Virus record (IMG/VR): IMGVR_UViG_3300042691_036561
Coordinates: 1-64,000 of that record
Length of the DNA stretch: 64,000 nucleotides
Strand: one strand, 5' to 3'
Origin: a virus
The notes under the pieces were generated by a model. The model made no database searches, had not been told where the DNA came from, and saw only the letters and a list, made by a program, of their open reading frames with translations. Shown here in pieces: positions 28,816 to 37,400 of this stretch. How positions within the stretch are numbered: position 1 is the first letter of the stretch; the number at the start of each line of letters is the position of its first letter. A program made the translations under genes and the position numbers.

Positions 28816-30582
28816 TTAACAATTTATGTTTGTATTTCCGAACCCTTTAAATCCATCTGATTTATTATTAAATTCTTTTTCGTTTATAAAATAAAAATTA
28901 AAATCTGTTTTAACATAATGCTGTCCATTTACAAATGGAAAGTCGGTGCCATTACCTTCATCATCAACAAACCCATGATCATATAAATCCCTCCACTTCC
29001 ATAATCTTTCATCTGGAAAGTATCTGGCATTATCTGGAAGATCTAATATATTGTTAGTATTAAATGTTTCAATATATGATGAAAGCTGTCTTAGCTTTAC
29101 TCTATAGTGTGGTTGATATAATAACCCCATTTTATTGTTTGCTGTAGCTCCGCTAAAGCCTGTAACATTTTCATCTTGACTATGATCAAAAATTGTTGTT
29201 GGGTGAACAATTTTATGAAGCGCTTCAGATATGATTCTTTCTTTTAATTCATAAGGATTGTATTCGACAAATGCACCAGTTAAAATTGTTCCAGTTGGTA
29301 TTGTGCTACCAGATGTAAAAGTTATTCCACTAATAGTAACAGATGTACCACTAAGTGATGTTTCTTGTGTTGTTGTTCCACTAAAATGATCATCTATCCA
29401 ACTATCGTGTAAATGAAATCTATAACCAACCTTTGGTGGATATTCAAAATAACCTGAGCCATTTTTAAATAAAACTGTTACATAAACCTCTGTTGGTGTA
29501 TAACCAAGATTATTTGTTAGGCCAGTTAAAATAAAACTATTTCTAAAATCATATAATAAAGACTCTGGTCGATTTCTTTCAACTAAAACATCATTATTAC
29601 CAACACTATCTTCAAATAAAATCTTTTTTTCTTCCTCAAATATTGGTACCTCAAATCCGGCTTTATCTAAAATATAATCGGTATGTGGGGTTAATATTTT
29701 ATGTTTATGTACGTAATATGTTGATGTTGTTCCTGATATATTTTTATCATTAATACATCTTTTAATTGTGATTAATGTTGGTAGGGTTATACCACTAAAT
29801 TGTTGTCTATTTAAATTTATTACATACTTTGATGAATTGTATTTATCATCCCCTAGGCTTGAAACAGAATATGTTTTTCCGCTTACAGCCGAAACAGAAG
29901 ATATTATAACAAACTCATCTTCACCAATTCCATGTGGGACTGGTGTTATTAATTTATAATTTGTTGCTGTTGTTTCTACTCTACATGGTATTCCTTTTCC
30001 ACTAGTAAATGTAATAATATTTGTACCTTCTACTTTGGTTGCCCCACTTAGTGTATACTTCATTGGGTAATTAGTATCACCACTGTATACGTAACTCATA
30101 TAAAGATTCCAGTTATGGTATGGGGCATCCATATTGGATATATTCTGATGTTTATTTCTTGGTTTTGTTGGTAATGAAAATGTTGGTGTATAAGTGCCGT
30201 ATGTTGATCCACTAACAGATGGAATGCTAATATCTTGTCTATATGTGTCTCTTCTTATAAATGCAAATTCATCATATGGAATATATCCTGTATTATCTCC
30301 AATATCACCCGCACCGCTTAAATAAAGATATTCAGTTAAATTTTGATAATTACTATCACCCTCATACATGTTTCTGAATATCATTCTTAGTTTACCATAT
30401 ATTTTATATTTGTTGCTTTGTGCCCTTTCGTAGCTAAAGTGTTCTTCAAGATCTAAAACAATTGAACGGTCACCTTCCCTTAACAATTCTTCACTTGTTT
30501 CTAAACCAATTCTTGTTGATAGATCAACAGCTGGGGCCTTATGATACCTTAACTCTGGTAATATGATTGTTTTCTTTTCCAT
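28816..30582 (-). CDS. Unknown virion/baseplate protein, 588 aa
   Basis: The N-terminal part (LELRYHKAP-like start, then SYERAQSNKYKIYGKLRMIF) and the middle are beta-rich with repeated SGxT and VTISG strings. The final 120 residues are Asp/Asn/Phe-rich (FPFVNGQHYVKTDFNFYFIN). The start codon overlaps the stop of the 1435-aa gene (TAATG), indicating strict co-translation. By order after gp6 it could occupy a T4 gp8-like place, but I see no sequence support. Confidence 0.6.
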   Translation of the reverse strand: MEKKTIILPELRYHKAPAVDLSTRIGLETSEELLREGDRSIVLDLEEHFSYERAQSNKYKIYGKLRMIFRNMYEGDSNYQNLTEYLYLSGAGDIGDNTGYIPYDEFAFIRRDTYRQDISIPSVSGSTYGTYTPTFSLPTKPRNKHQNISNMDAPYHNWNLYMSYVYSGDTNYPMKYTLSGATKVEGTNIITFTSGKGIPCRVETTATNYKLITPVPHGIGEDEFVIISSVSAVSGKTYSVSSLGDDKYNSSKYVINLNRQQFSGITLPTLITIKRCINDKNISGTTSTYYVHKHKILTPHTDYILDKAGFEVPIFEEEKKILFEDSVGNNDVLVERNRPESLLYDFRNSFILTGLTNNLGYTPTEVYVTVLFKNGSGYFEYPPKVGYRFHLHDSWIDDHFSGTTTQETSLSGTSVTISGITFTSGSTIPTGTILTGAFVEYNPYELKERIISEALHKIVHPTTIFDHSQDENVTGFSGATANNKMGLLYQPHYRVKLRQLSSYIETFNTNNILDLPDNARYFPDERLWKWRDLYDHGFVDDEGNGTDFPFVNGQHYVKTDFNFYFINEKEFNNKSDGFKGFGNTNINC

Positions 30583-33500
30583 TATTCAGTTGATGGGAAT
30601 GCACCTTTTGGTCCATAATATTTTATAAATTTATCATAAGCCGTGCTGCCAGGTCTTAATCCGAAATAGAATTGGAATGGTGTTGATAATACTTGTTTGT
30701 TTCCAGAATAGTTTAATGCTGTTTGATAAATAAATGTTTCATTATTGTCTTTTACATATGGTATTGGTGCAGACCATGCCCCATTAACTACAACATAGAT
30801 ATTTCCAGTTAATGGATTTTTCTGGGTTCCAGTTAAAACATGTAGCCAAAGGTCTCCTTCAACAAATTCTGTTGCACTTGTTGGTGTTGTTAATCTTATT
30901 GCCTCAAATCTTTCTAATGAATCAGGATAGTTACCAACAAGAGAAAACGTATCATGTGTTTTTGTCATTGGTTTAATTAAATATTCCTCTTCACCATCAG
31001 CCATTAAATAATTTGTTGTTGTACTAGTTGTTCCTGATATTGAAACCATTCTTTGTAATTTTTGAACACCGATAGCATTTCTGTCCCAAAATTGGTCATC
31101 GTTTAAACCAAATCCAGTTGCACCTTTATTCCATAAATAAAAAGGAACTTTTTGTGTAAAATCACCCAATCTATTATTTAAACAATATCTAACAAAACTT
31201 CCATTTACATCTAATTTAAAATCAATTGGTGTTGGCCCCCATGACGATCCATTTTTAAAATATGTCATAAACGTTGTATCTTCTGGATCTAAGAATTCAC
31301 CATTAAACATAAAATAATGTGAACTATCTAAATCAAAAGCTTCAATGCCAGCTTCACAATTTATTGATATTAATTGTAAAACATCACCATCCATTACGTA
31401 ACCATTAAAAGTGTAACCACTATTAGTGAAGAAATCATCAATATTTGTTCTTGCCGCTGAAACATCCATTCTATAGTTAATAACATGTTCTATGACATTA
31501 CCAGGGTCTTGATATGATGACGCAGTTAAGTCTCTTATTACTGAGCATGTTGGATCCACCGCCGGATCAAAACATATCTCATCAAAAAATTCATCTCTAA
31601 CACCAACATCATAGAAAGTTGTTGGGTGTAAAAGCTCAACGTACGGTTTTTGTTCATTTGGTTTTTGGCCAATAAATAATTTTGTTGTTGGATTATAAGG
31701 TGTGCTTCTATAATAGAATTTCCCATCTAAAACATTAAAGAAAACTAATTCTCTAGGGTACTTACTACCTCTTTGATTTAAATCTCTTATTGTTTTATCA
31801 TCCCATTTTATTCTATAGTCAAATTTAAAGAAGTATAATAATCCGTGAAGCCAATTCTCTATGAATGAATAATTTGTTACACCACCACAGAAGAACAATC
31901 CTATCCTTTTTCTTCTATACCATTCTTGTATCATCGATGCATTTTTAGAGCCACCTTCAACAACCGGTATAACAGTAAACACACCGTCCCTTATTTCTGA
32001 ATACCCAGATTTTGTTTTTCTATCATAATATGTATTTCCAAGTTTTGACCAAATCACTAGTCTAGGCAAACGACCTGCACCACTAGAACCAATGATATCA
32101 GCCATAATGGTATAACTTGAATTTGGTTTTGTTGCTGATTCAACATAACCAGATGGGTACGCTGGTGGATATACTGGTGTATATCTATCACCATATGTTG
32201 ATCCTGTTGACCAAAGATATGCTTGAGATATAGATTCATCATATGCCTTATCATATTTAAAGCAACCCTCTTCAATATTAAACACTGCCGCAGGGCTATC
32301 TGGATTTATCTTGGGTTTACTTCTATCATAAATTCTAAGTGTAACGTATGTACCTCTATCTGCGTAATTACCTGAACCATTATTACCTCCACTATATCCT
32401 TCGTAGTTAAAACCAGAAAGCTCAGCCCAACTTCCGTGATTGAAAAATAAACCATTAACAGTTCTACTTGAATACTCTCCAACAACATTTACTAAATATG
32501 TAACATATGCTGTTCCATAGTTACCTTCACCAGTTGCCCAAGAATCTAAAATACCTTGATTTATAGTATTTGTTGCAAATTTAATTCTATCCCCAGCCGC
32601 AGCATTTGTACTAAATGAAACAGTGAAATCACTTAATGAAACAGATTTTGTTAATGTATCACCACTTGCTGGCGAATATGGTAGTATATTATCTTTAACT
32701 GCCGATACTGCTTCCGCAACAAATCTAGAATTATTTGGGTCATTTGGTATCGGTGTGATAGTATATGTATGTAAACTATTTAAAATTGTTCTTGTAGCAG
32801 AGTTAGTACTACCTGTGATTGCGAAGGTGTTTCCACTCATAAATGAATCGTTCGGATCATAGTCTCTTGCTCTACCACCAGGAAAAACTGCTGATGTGTT
32901 TTCATTTGTATCTGTGTTAAATGAATAAGGTATCACAAATACATTACCTCCCGTAGCACCAATCCCTATAACCTTAAATGTAATTTCACCAACAGAACAA
33001 TAAGTACTAGATAATGATGCACCTAATGTTGCATATTCATCATCAGTAGAACATTCTTCACAATCTGGATACGTTGTTAATGATAATGTTTGAGTTCCAT
33101 TAACTTGTAATCTATGTGCGATATCTTGAAATTGTTCCCCGATTTTAGCGAAAGGTCTCCAGTTAAACGGCCACCCAAAATATATTGCATACAATGCCTT
33201 ACCAATAGTCATAAAAAATCTACCTAGTAATTCAAAAACAAAATTTAATATGATGGCAAATATAAATTGTAAGAATAATAGAACTTGTGATAGTAATAGA
33301 CCAAATTTAGTTCTATTTTTAAATGCAAAGTTTGTTGGTATGTAATTTGCTGTACCTGTACAATCATCTTCAGAGTTCGGTCTAATTTCTTTTATACCTA
33401 AAAATGCGTCTCTTCTGGTTAAACCAAATAAATTTTCTACAGCAGATACTTCATAATGTGATCCTTGAAAGGATGTTGGTGTGTATACTTTTCCGTAAAT

Positions 33501-34889
33501 AAATTTATAAAAATAATCTTCAGGTATGTCATTATTGTTTGTGCCTAATATCAATTCTTTTTTATGTAATTTTTCTGCCGATGTTAGTGGCTCAAGTGTT
33601 ACACCAGTTGGTACTGGTACATTTATGTAATCTTCAAATACATCTGAAAAAACATATGATGAAATAATAGCTTCACTATATTCGCTAGCACCGCCAGTAC
33701 TATACTTATTAAATTCTCTAATATTTGGAACTAAATAAGTTGCAGATGATGTGCCTCTTGCTGAGCCTTCTCCTGATGACCCGCTTAATTCTAATTTAAG
33801 TCTTGCTATTGTTGATGTGGCAACCCCTTTGTTAGGGTCATTTGTTGTTTCTTGTTCACCAAACTCATTTGTATAAACATAATCAAGATTCATTGGCATC
33901 GTTGCCATTGCTGTTCCATCTTCGTCAATAACCCCTGGATTAAAATATTCTAATTCTGGATATAATGTTACACCATCTGATCCTATAACTTTCCTACCAG
34001 TAAATCTAACCCCCTGTATTTTACCGTCACTTGTTTGTAAATTACATTTATATCCACTTTTTCTTCTAATAACACCACTTCTTTTAACTGCGTCACCATC
34101 TGAATCTGTAACCGCTGAAACCAACATTAAGGATACTGGATCAACTTTAATTCCTAAGTTAGATAAGTCGAAATCTGCCCTGGTTATTCCTATTTGACAC
34201 AAATCCATATTTCCCCAAAAAGGAGAAACATCAATAGTTTTATCGAAAGCAACTATTTGTGGTAACCCATCTAAATCGGTATCGGATCTGAATTTGAAAA
34301 ATCTATCAAATTTATTAGCGTCTTCACCTTGTCTTATAAAGTCATATGGTCTAAGTGAAAAACAACCCATATCTGATAAATCAACATCAATATGTAATTG
34401 CTGTTCGCCTAAAGGTATGCCCCAAATCATATAGTCACCAGCATAGTTTGTTTTAGCTGTGAACTTGTAATATTTTTCAAAAACTTCTAATTGTTCTTCT
34501 CTACTAAGAATATCGTTTTGGTCTGGGAATGTACCTGTTGGTGTATGCCCAGCATGTTGTTGTCTAGCTGGTAATAGGTTATATCTATAACCATCATCAT
34601 TTTTATCACTACTAAGTTTGAATGGGTAAAGTGTGGAAATTACTGGATCTTGCTCGTCTTGGTCTGATATTGGTACTAAAATGGAAACTCTTGCGTTTGG
34701 TATACCTAATCCATTATTTGCTGTTACCCTACCGCAAACAACACCATAGTCAGCACATAATGACGTATAAGCGTCTTGTTGTGTGAATTTTAAGGATAAA
34801 ATTTCTAAAAGATCATAATCCTGTTTTAATTCAACAGTTACTTTCTTATCCCCGTTTAAAGTGGTGTTAATTCTGTGCTTTTGTACCAT
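30582..34889 (-). CDS. Large baseplate-region protein with an internal membrane-like segment
   Basis: 1435 aa. An N-terminal carboxypeptidase-regulatory-like beta sandwich is suggested by VVCGRVTANNGLGIPNARVS (about 49-68), followed by a repeat of that style near YAGDYMIWGIPLGEQQLHID. Residues about 533-571 are strongly hydrophobic (LLLSQVLLFLQFIFAIILNF, then ELLGRFFMTIGKALYAIYFG), which is unusual for a soluble virion protein. A CEEC pair follows. The gene comes directly after gp6, where T4 has gp7 (1032 aa); this is a positional guess. The leader has an exact TATTTATA box. Confidence 0.65.
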   Translation of the reverse strand: MVQKHRINTTLNGDKKVTVELKQDYDLLEILSLKFTQQDAYTSLCADYGVVCGRVTANNGLGIPNARVSILVPISDQDEQDPVISTLYPFKLSSDKNDDGYRYNLLPARQQHAGHTPTGTFPDQNDILSREEQLEVFEKYYKFTAKTNYAGDYMIWGIPLGEQQLHIDVDLSDMGCFSLRPYDFIRQGEDANKFDRFFKFRSDTDLDGLPQIVAFDKTIDVSPFWGNMDLCQIGITRADFDLSNLGIKVDPVSLMLVSAVTDSDGDAVKRSGVIRRKSGYKCNLQTSDGKIQGVRFTGRKVIGSDGVTLYPELEYFNPGVIDEDGTAMATMPMNLDYVYTNEFGEQETTNDPNKGVATSTIARLKLELSGSSGEGSARGTSSATYLVPNIREFNKYSTGGASEYSEAIISSYVFSDVFEDYINVPVPTGVTLEPLTSAEKLHKKELILGTNNNDIPEDYFYKFIYGKVYTPTSFQGSHYEVSAVENLFGLTRRDAFLGIKEIRPNSEDDCTGTANYIPTNFAFKNRTKFGLLLSQVLLFLQFIFAIILNFVFELLGRFFMTIGKALYAIYFGWPFNWRPFAKIGEQFQDIAHRLQVNGTQTLSLTTYPDCEECSTDDEYATLGASLSSTYCSVGEITFKVIGIGATGGNVFVIPYSFNTDTNENTSAVFPGGRARDYDPNDSFMSGNTFAITGSTNSATRTILNSLHTYTITPIPNDPNNSRFVAEAVSAVKDNILPYSPASGDTLTKSVSLSDFTVSFSTNAAAGDRIKFATNTINQGILDSWATGEGNYGTAYVTYLVNVVGEYSSRTVNGLFFNHGSWAELSGFNYEGYSGGNNGSGNYADRGTYVTLRIYDRSKPKINPDSPAAVFNIEEGCFKYDKAYDESISQAYLWSTGSTYGDRYTPVYPPAYPSGYVESATKPNSSYTIMADIIGSSGAGRLPRLVIWSKLGNTYYDRKTKSGYSEIRDGVFTVIPVVEGGSKNASMIQEWYRRKRIGLFFCGGVTNYSFIENWLHGLLYFFKFDYRIKWDDKTIRDLNQRGSKYPRELVFFNVLDGKFYYRSTPYNPTTKLFIGQKPNEQKPYVELLHPTTFYDVGVRDEFFDEICFDPAVDPTCSVIRDLTASSYQDPGNVIEHVINYRMDVSAARTNIDDFFTNSGYTFNGYVMDGDVLQLISINCEAGIEAFDLDSSHYFMFNGEFLDPEDTTFMTYFKNGSSWGPTPIDFKLDVNGSFVRYCLNNRLGDFTQKVPFYLWNKGATGFGLNDDQFWDRNAIGVQKLQRMVSISGTTSTTTNYLMADGEEEYLIKPMTKTHDTFSLVGNYPDSLERFEAIRLTTPTSATEFVEGDLWLHVLTGTQKNPLTGNIYVVVNGAWSAPIPYVKDNNETFIYQTALNYSGNKQVLSTPFQFYFGLRPGSTAYDKFIKYYGPKGAFPSTE

Positions 34890-34895
34890 ATTAAC

Positions 34896-34903
34896 TATAA
34901 ATA
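34896..34903 (-). promoter_or_regulatory. TATTTATA box before the 1435-aa gene
   Basis: Exact TATTTATA on the coding strand, 6 nt before the ATG at 34889, in a 60-nt spacer that holds no terminator. Confidence 0.42.
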
Positions 34904-34949
34904 GAAACTCATCAATTTTCCTATAGAAAAAAGATAAGTAAAAAAGACG

Positions 34950-36782
34950 TTAATATGTAGTCGTGCCTAATGTTTTTACCCTGATTTTTATATCTTTTTG
35001 AGGAAATCTAATCTGGAATATTTGATTAGCTTTCATAAAAATCGTCATATCATTTTGTAAAATTTCTTTTGTAGCTGAATCTTTGTATGACTGTGAAACC
35101 TGTGACGAAGAATATTCGCCACCGATTTTATTGAAAACTCTGACATCAATAACGTTTACAACACCTGGAACATTGTTTACTTCTTTCATTAATTCACCAA
35201 CAAATAGTGGGTCTCCCATTTTTCTTTTATCAATAGAAAAATACTCTGTTGTTGATGAGATTACATCTCTTATAACTTCTCCTTGGTTTTGGTTTTTATC
35301 CAATAAAAGGTCAATTTCTAACCCCATATCAATGACTTCACCGCTAACAATATCAATGTAGTCATTTATCATTCTAAACTGAGAAAGATAGTTTAATATG
35401 TTTTGTTTTAGTGTATTAGAAACTACGCTCGTTAAATTACCACTCTCATCATATGACAATAGTTTAACTCTCACTTTGTTGTCTTCTTCCATAACATTAA
35501 CCTTTGCTGGAGCCCCATATGTTGATGGCATAGTTTCAATCATTGATTTATAGTCATTTAGTGTGACCGCTCTATTCTGTGCAGCAAAGTTATATGCAAC
35601 CATGGCTCTAAGTTCTTCAACAGTTGGTTGATCAGCTCCGCCAACAGCTGGTGTTACGTTAGTTACACTTAAAGATTGTGAAACTTGACTATTTGTGTCA
35701 GAATTGGGGCCTGTAATAATAAAGTCTGAATTTTCCACATTATTGATGACACCAACCCCAATATTGCTTTCTTTACCTCCACCTATTCTGTATTTTATGA
35801 ATAGTGTTGTTTCTTGTTTTGGAATTGAACCTAGTGAAAGGTTATTTAGATATGATGATAAATTTACTTTTAATTTATCAGTAATATAATTATCTAGATT
35901 ATCAAGTGGATCAATATTTCCCGAACCAAATGTTAAAAAGAAATATCCTTCTGGGGTGTATTCTGTAATAAATTTATTTTGTACTGTAACATATTCACCA
36001 GCTTTAAAATTTGGTCTGTCAGAAACACCAGTTGTACTTGGAACAAACACTTTGTCTTGAACTAGGGATTGAACTTCGTACCATTTATTTGGATCACTTA
36101 TAAACTCACTATAAGCGGGATTACCCGCAAATGTGGTTCCTTCCTTATGAATTACAGCAGAAACACCAAGTACGTTTCTTTCTGGTAAAAATATCTTTAA
36201 AAACGGTTTTTGATCTTGCTGAGTGATAACTTTTCTGAAAATCTTAGTTACACCGTTAACAACAGGTTCTCTTTTTACGATCGTATAAGAAATTAATCTG
36301 TTGTTATTATCAAAGTTTGGTAGTTTTAATCTATTCGGTTCTCCTTTACTATTAAAAGGATTTGAAAAATCAATATCTTCAATTGTTTCAAATATTTGAC
36401 CACCTCCAGAAATTTGTGCGCCAGCTCTTAAAATTCCTTCGTATCTATCATCATCTTTATCACCTCTAACTGGTACATTGATACTAAAATCACACAAAGC
36501 CACTGAAGGTCTTAAGCCGGGTATTCTGATACCATATGTTTTTGCAATATGAAATAAAGATTGTCTTTTTTGAGCAAAATCTAACATTGTTTCTTGCCAA
36601 ACTCTATCGATATGAAAGTGTAAGTTATCAGAAACCGCCGCGTTCAAATCCAGTAAAACAGAATAAATCGACGCGTCGTTTGTATTTTGAATAATATCCG
36701 GGTAATATTCTTTGGTTAAGTTTACTAGGTCTTGTCTCAAACCAGCAAAATCCCTGTTAGTATATGCTATCTTTTTGCTCAT
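34950..36782 (-). CDS. 6: Baseplate wedge protein (T4 gp6-like, baseplate J family)
   Basis: 610 aa, close to T4 gp6 (660 aa). The start KKIAYTNRDFAGLRQDLVNL is characteristic, followed by NDASIYSVLLDLNAAVSDNLHFHIDR-type helices; the central KYRIGGGKESNIGVG and the helix PTVEELRAMVAYNFAAQNRA with VTLNDYKSMIETMPSTYG are hallmarks of the gp6/gpJ fold. The protein dimerises to link wedges in the baseplate. The ATG overlaps the end region of gp25 (1-nt gap), matching the gp25-gp6 pairing seen in many contractile systems. Confidence 0.9.
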   Translation of the reverse strand: MSKKIAYTNRDFAGLRQDLVNLTKEYYPDIIQNTNDASIYSVLLDLNAAVSDNLHFHIDRVWQETMLDFAQKRQSLFHIAKTYGIRIPGLRPSVALCDFSINVPVRGDKDDDRYEGILRAGAQISGGGQIFETIEDIDFSNPFNSKGEPNRLKLPNFDNNNRLISYTIVKREPVVNGVTKIFRKVITQQDQKPFLKIFLPERNVLGVSAVIHKEGTTFAGNPAYSEFISDPNKWYEVQSLVQDKVFVPSTTGVSDRPNFKAGEYVTVQNKFITEYTPEGYFFLTFGSGNIDPLDNLDNYITDKLKVNLSSYLNNLSLGSIPKQETTLFIKYRIGGGKESNIGVGVINNVENSDFIITGPNSDTNSQVSQSLSVTNVTPAVGGADQPTVEELRAMVAYNFAAQNRAVTLNDYKSMIETMPSTYGAPAKVNVMEEDNKVRVKLLSYDESGNLTSVVSNTLKQNILNYLSQFRMINDYIDIVSGEVIDMGLEIDLLLDKNQNQGEVIRDVISSTTEYFSIDKRKMGDPLFVGELMKEVNNVPGVVNVIDVRVFNKIGGEYSSSQVSQSYKDSATKEILQNDMTIFMKANQIFQIRFPQKDIKIRVKTLGTTTY

Positions 36783-36783
36783 A

Positions 36784-37239
36784 TTATATGTTAATAATTA
36801 CAAAGTCGGAACTAGAAAAAGTTCCATTATTTGTTGTATAATCAATTCTTATTTTGGCAGTATATGGTTTAGTAGAACCGTCACCAACTCTAAATAATCT
36901 AGTATCCTCATCTTCACTAATACTTGAAGCGCCGTCTTCTGGATCTATATCAGGATTTGTAATTTTTATTGCGTTTATCTCTAGATTTGGTATATAAATT
37001 TTAACAGTTTCTCTAATTTCATCTTCTATACTGCTGTAGGTTATACTATCATTTAAATCAAATATGAATTCATATAACCTTGTACCGAAGTCAGGTAAAA
37101 AATATCTACTTCCTTTTCTAGTTAATAATAAATGAATAAGGTTTGCTCTAACCTCCTCATCTACATTCAATGTCATTCTAGTATAGTCACCTAACGTGCT
37201 ATTTCTAAAAGGAAAATCTATACCATACTTTGTAGCCAT
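36784..37239 (-). CDS. 25: Baseplate wedge protein (T4 gp25-like)
   Basis: 151 aa from the ATG at 37239 (MATKYGIDFPF). A longer frame from a GTG at 37326 would read through the terminator hairpin at 37281-37300, so the ATG is the better start. Family signs are the N-terminal KYGIDFPFRNSTLGDYTRMT, then NLIHLLLTRKGSRYFLPDFGTRLYEFIFD, the conserved gp25/GpW segment. In T4 gp25 holds the wedge core and contacts the sheath. It starts the baseplate operon just after a terminator and TATTTATA box. Confidence 0.9.
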   Translation of the reverse strand: MATKYGIDFPFRNSTLGDYTRMTLNVDEEVRANLIHLLLTRKGSRYFLPDFGTRLYEFIFDLNDSITYSSIEDEIRETVKIYIPNLEINAIKITNPDIDPEDGASSISEDEDTRLFRVGDGSTKPYTAKIRIDYTTNNGTFSSSDFVIINI

Positions 37240-37269
37240 ATCAATAAATATAAACAATACTAAAATGGA

Positions 37270-37277
37270 TATAAATA
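37270..37277 (-). promoter_or_regulatory. TATTTATA box before gp25
   Basis: Exact TATTTATA on the coding strand, next to the T-run of the terminator at 37281-37300 and 30 nt before the gp25 ATG. Same terminator-then-box order as at 12062-12096. Confidence 0.48.
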
Positions 37278-37280
37278 AAA

Positions 37281-37300
37281 AACCCAACCGAAGTTGGGTT
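37281..37300 (-). terminator. Intrinsic terminator with UUCG tetraloop
   Basis: AACCCAAC and GTTGGGTT form an 8-bp stem; on the minus strand the loop is C(UUCG)G, the very stable tetraloop common in T4 terminators, followed by a T-run. It ends the gp32-to-nrdA region or the structured RNA just upstream. Confidence 0.95.
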
Positions 37301-37400
37301 TTAGTATTGTGACTTGATATTCGCACCCTGTATTGTCAAGTCCTGGATGCTCAAGGTACGCCTTGACGACAGCTAAACTTTGAGGGCGCCACCCATTATC
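37301..37400 (-). ncRNA. Candidate structured RNA between nrdA and the terminator
   Basis: The 100 nt after the nrdA stop have no ORF and more G/C than other spacers. On the minus strand I can draw: P2, GCGCCCT (37389-37383) with AGGGTGC (37329-37323), one G-U; a hairpin TCAAGG-CGTA-CCTTGA (37366-37351); TGTC with GACA (37371-37368 and 37337-37334); and a weak closing GATA/TATC (37400-37397 and 37319-37316). TGGGTG (37395-37390) can also pair with CATCCA (37349-37344), which would make a pseudoknot with P2. It may be a 3'-UTR element, a small RNA, or a regulator coupled to the terminator. It matches no family I know. Confidence 0.5.

Noticed and set aside
34890-34949. Terminator between gp6 and the 1435-aa gene
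   Set aside because: No inverted repeat with a T-run can be drawn in this spacer; only the TATTTATA box is present.
37240-37326. N-terminal extension of gp25 from a GTG at 37326
   Set aside because: It would translate through the UUCG terminator stem and gives a hydrophobic leader not found in gp25 proteins; the ATG at 37239 gives the normal length.
37310-37400. HDV-like ribozyme or tRNA in the nrdA-gp25 spacer
   Set aside because: The strand order of the crossing helices resembles HDV, but the 3-bp P3, its loop and the catalytic J4/2 sequence are not in place; there is no cloverleaf or CCA end for a tRNA.
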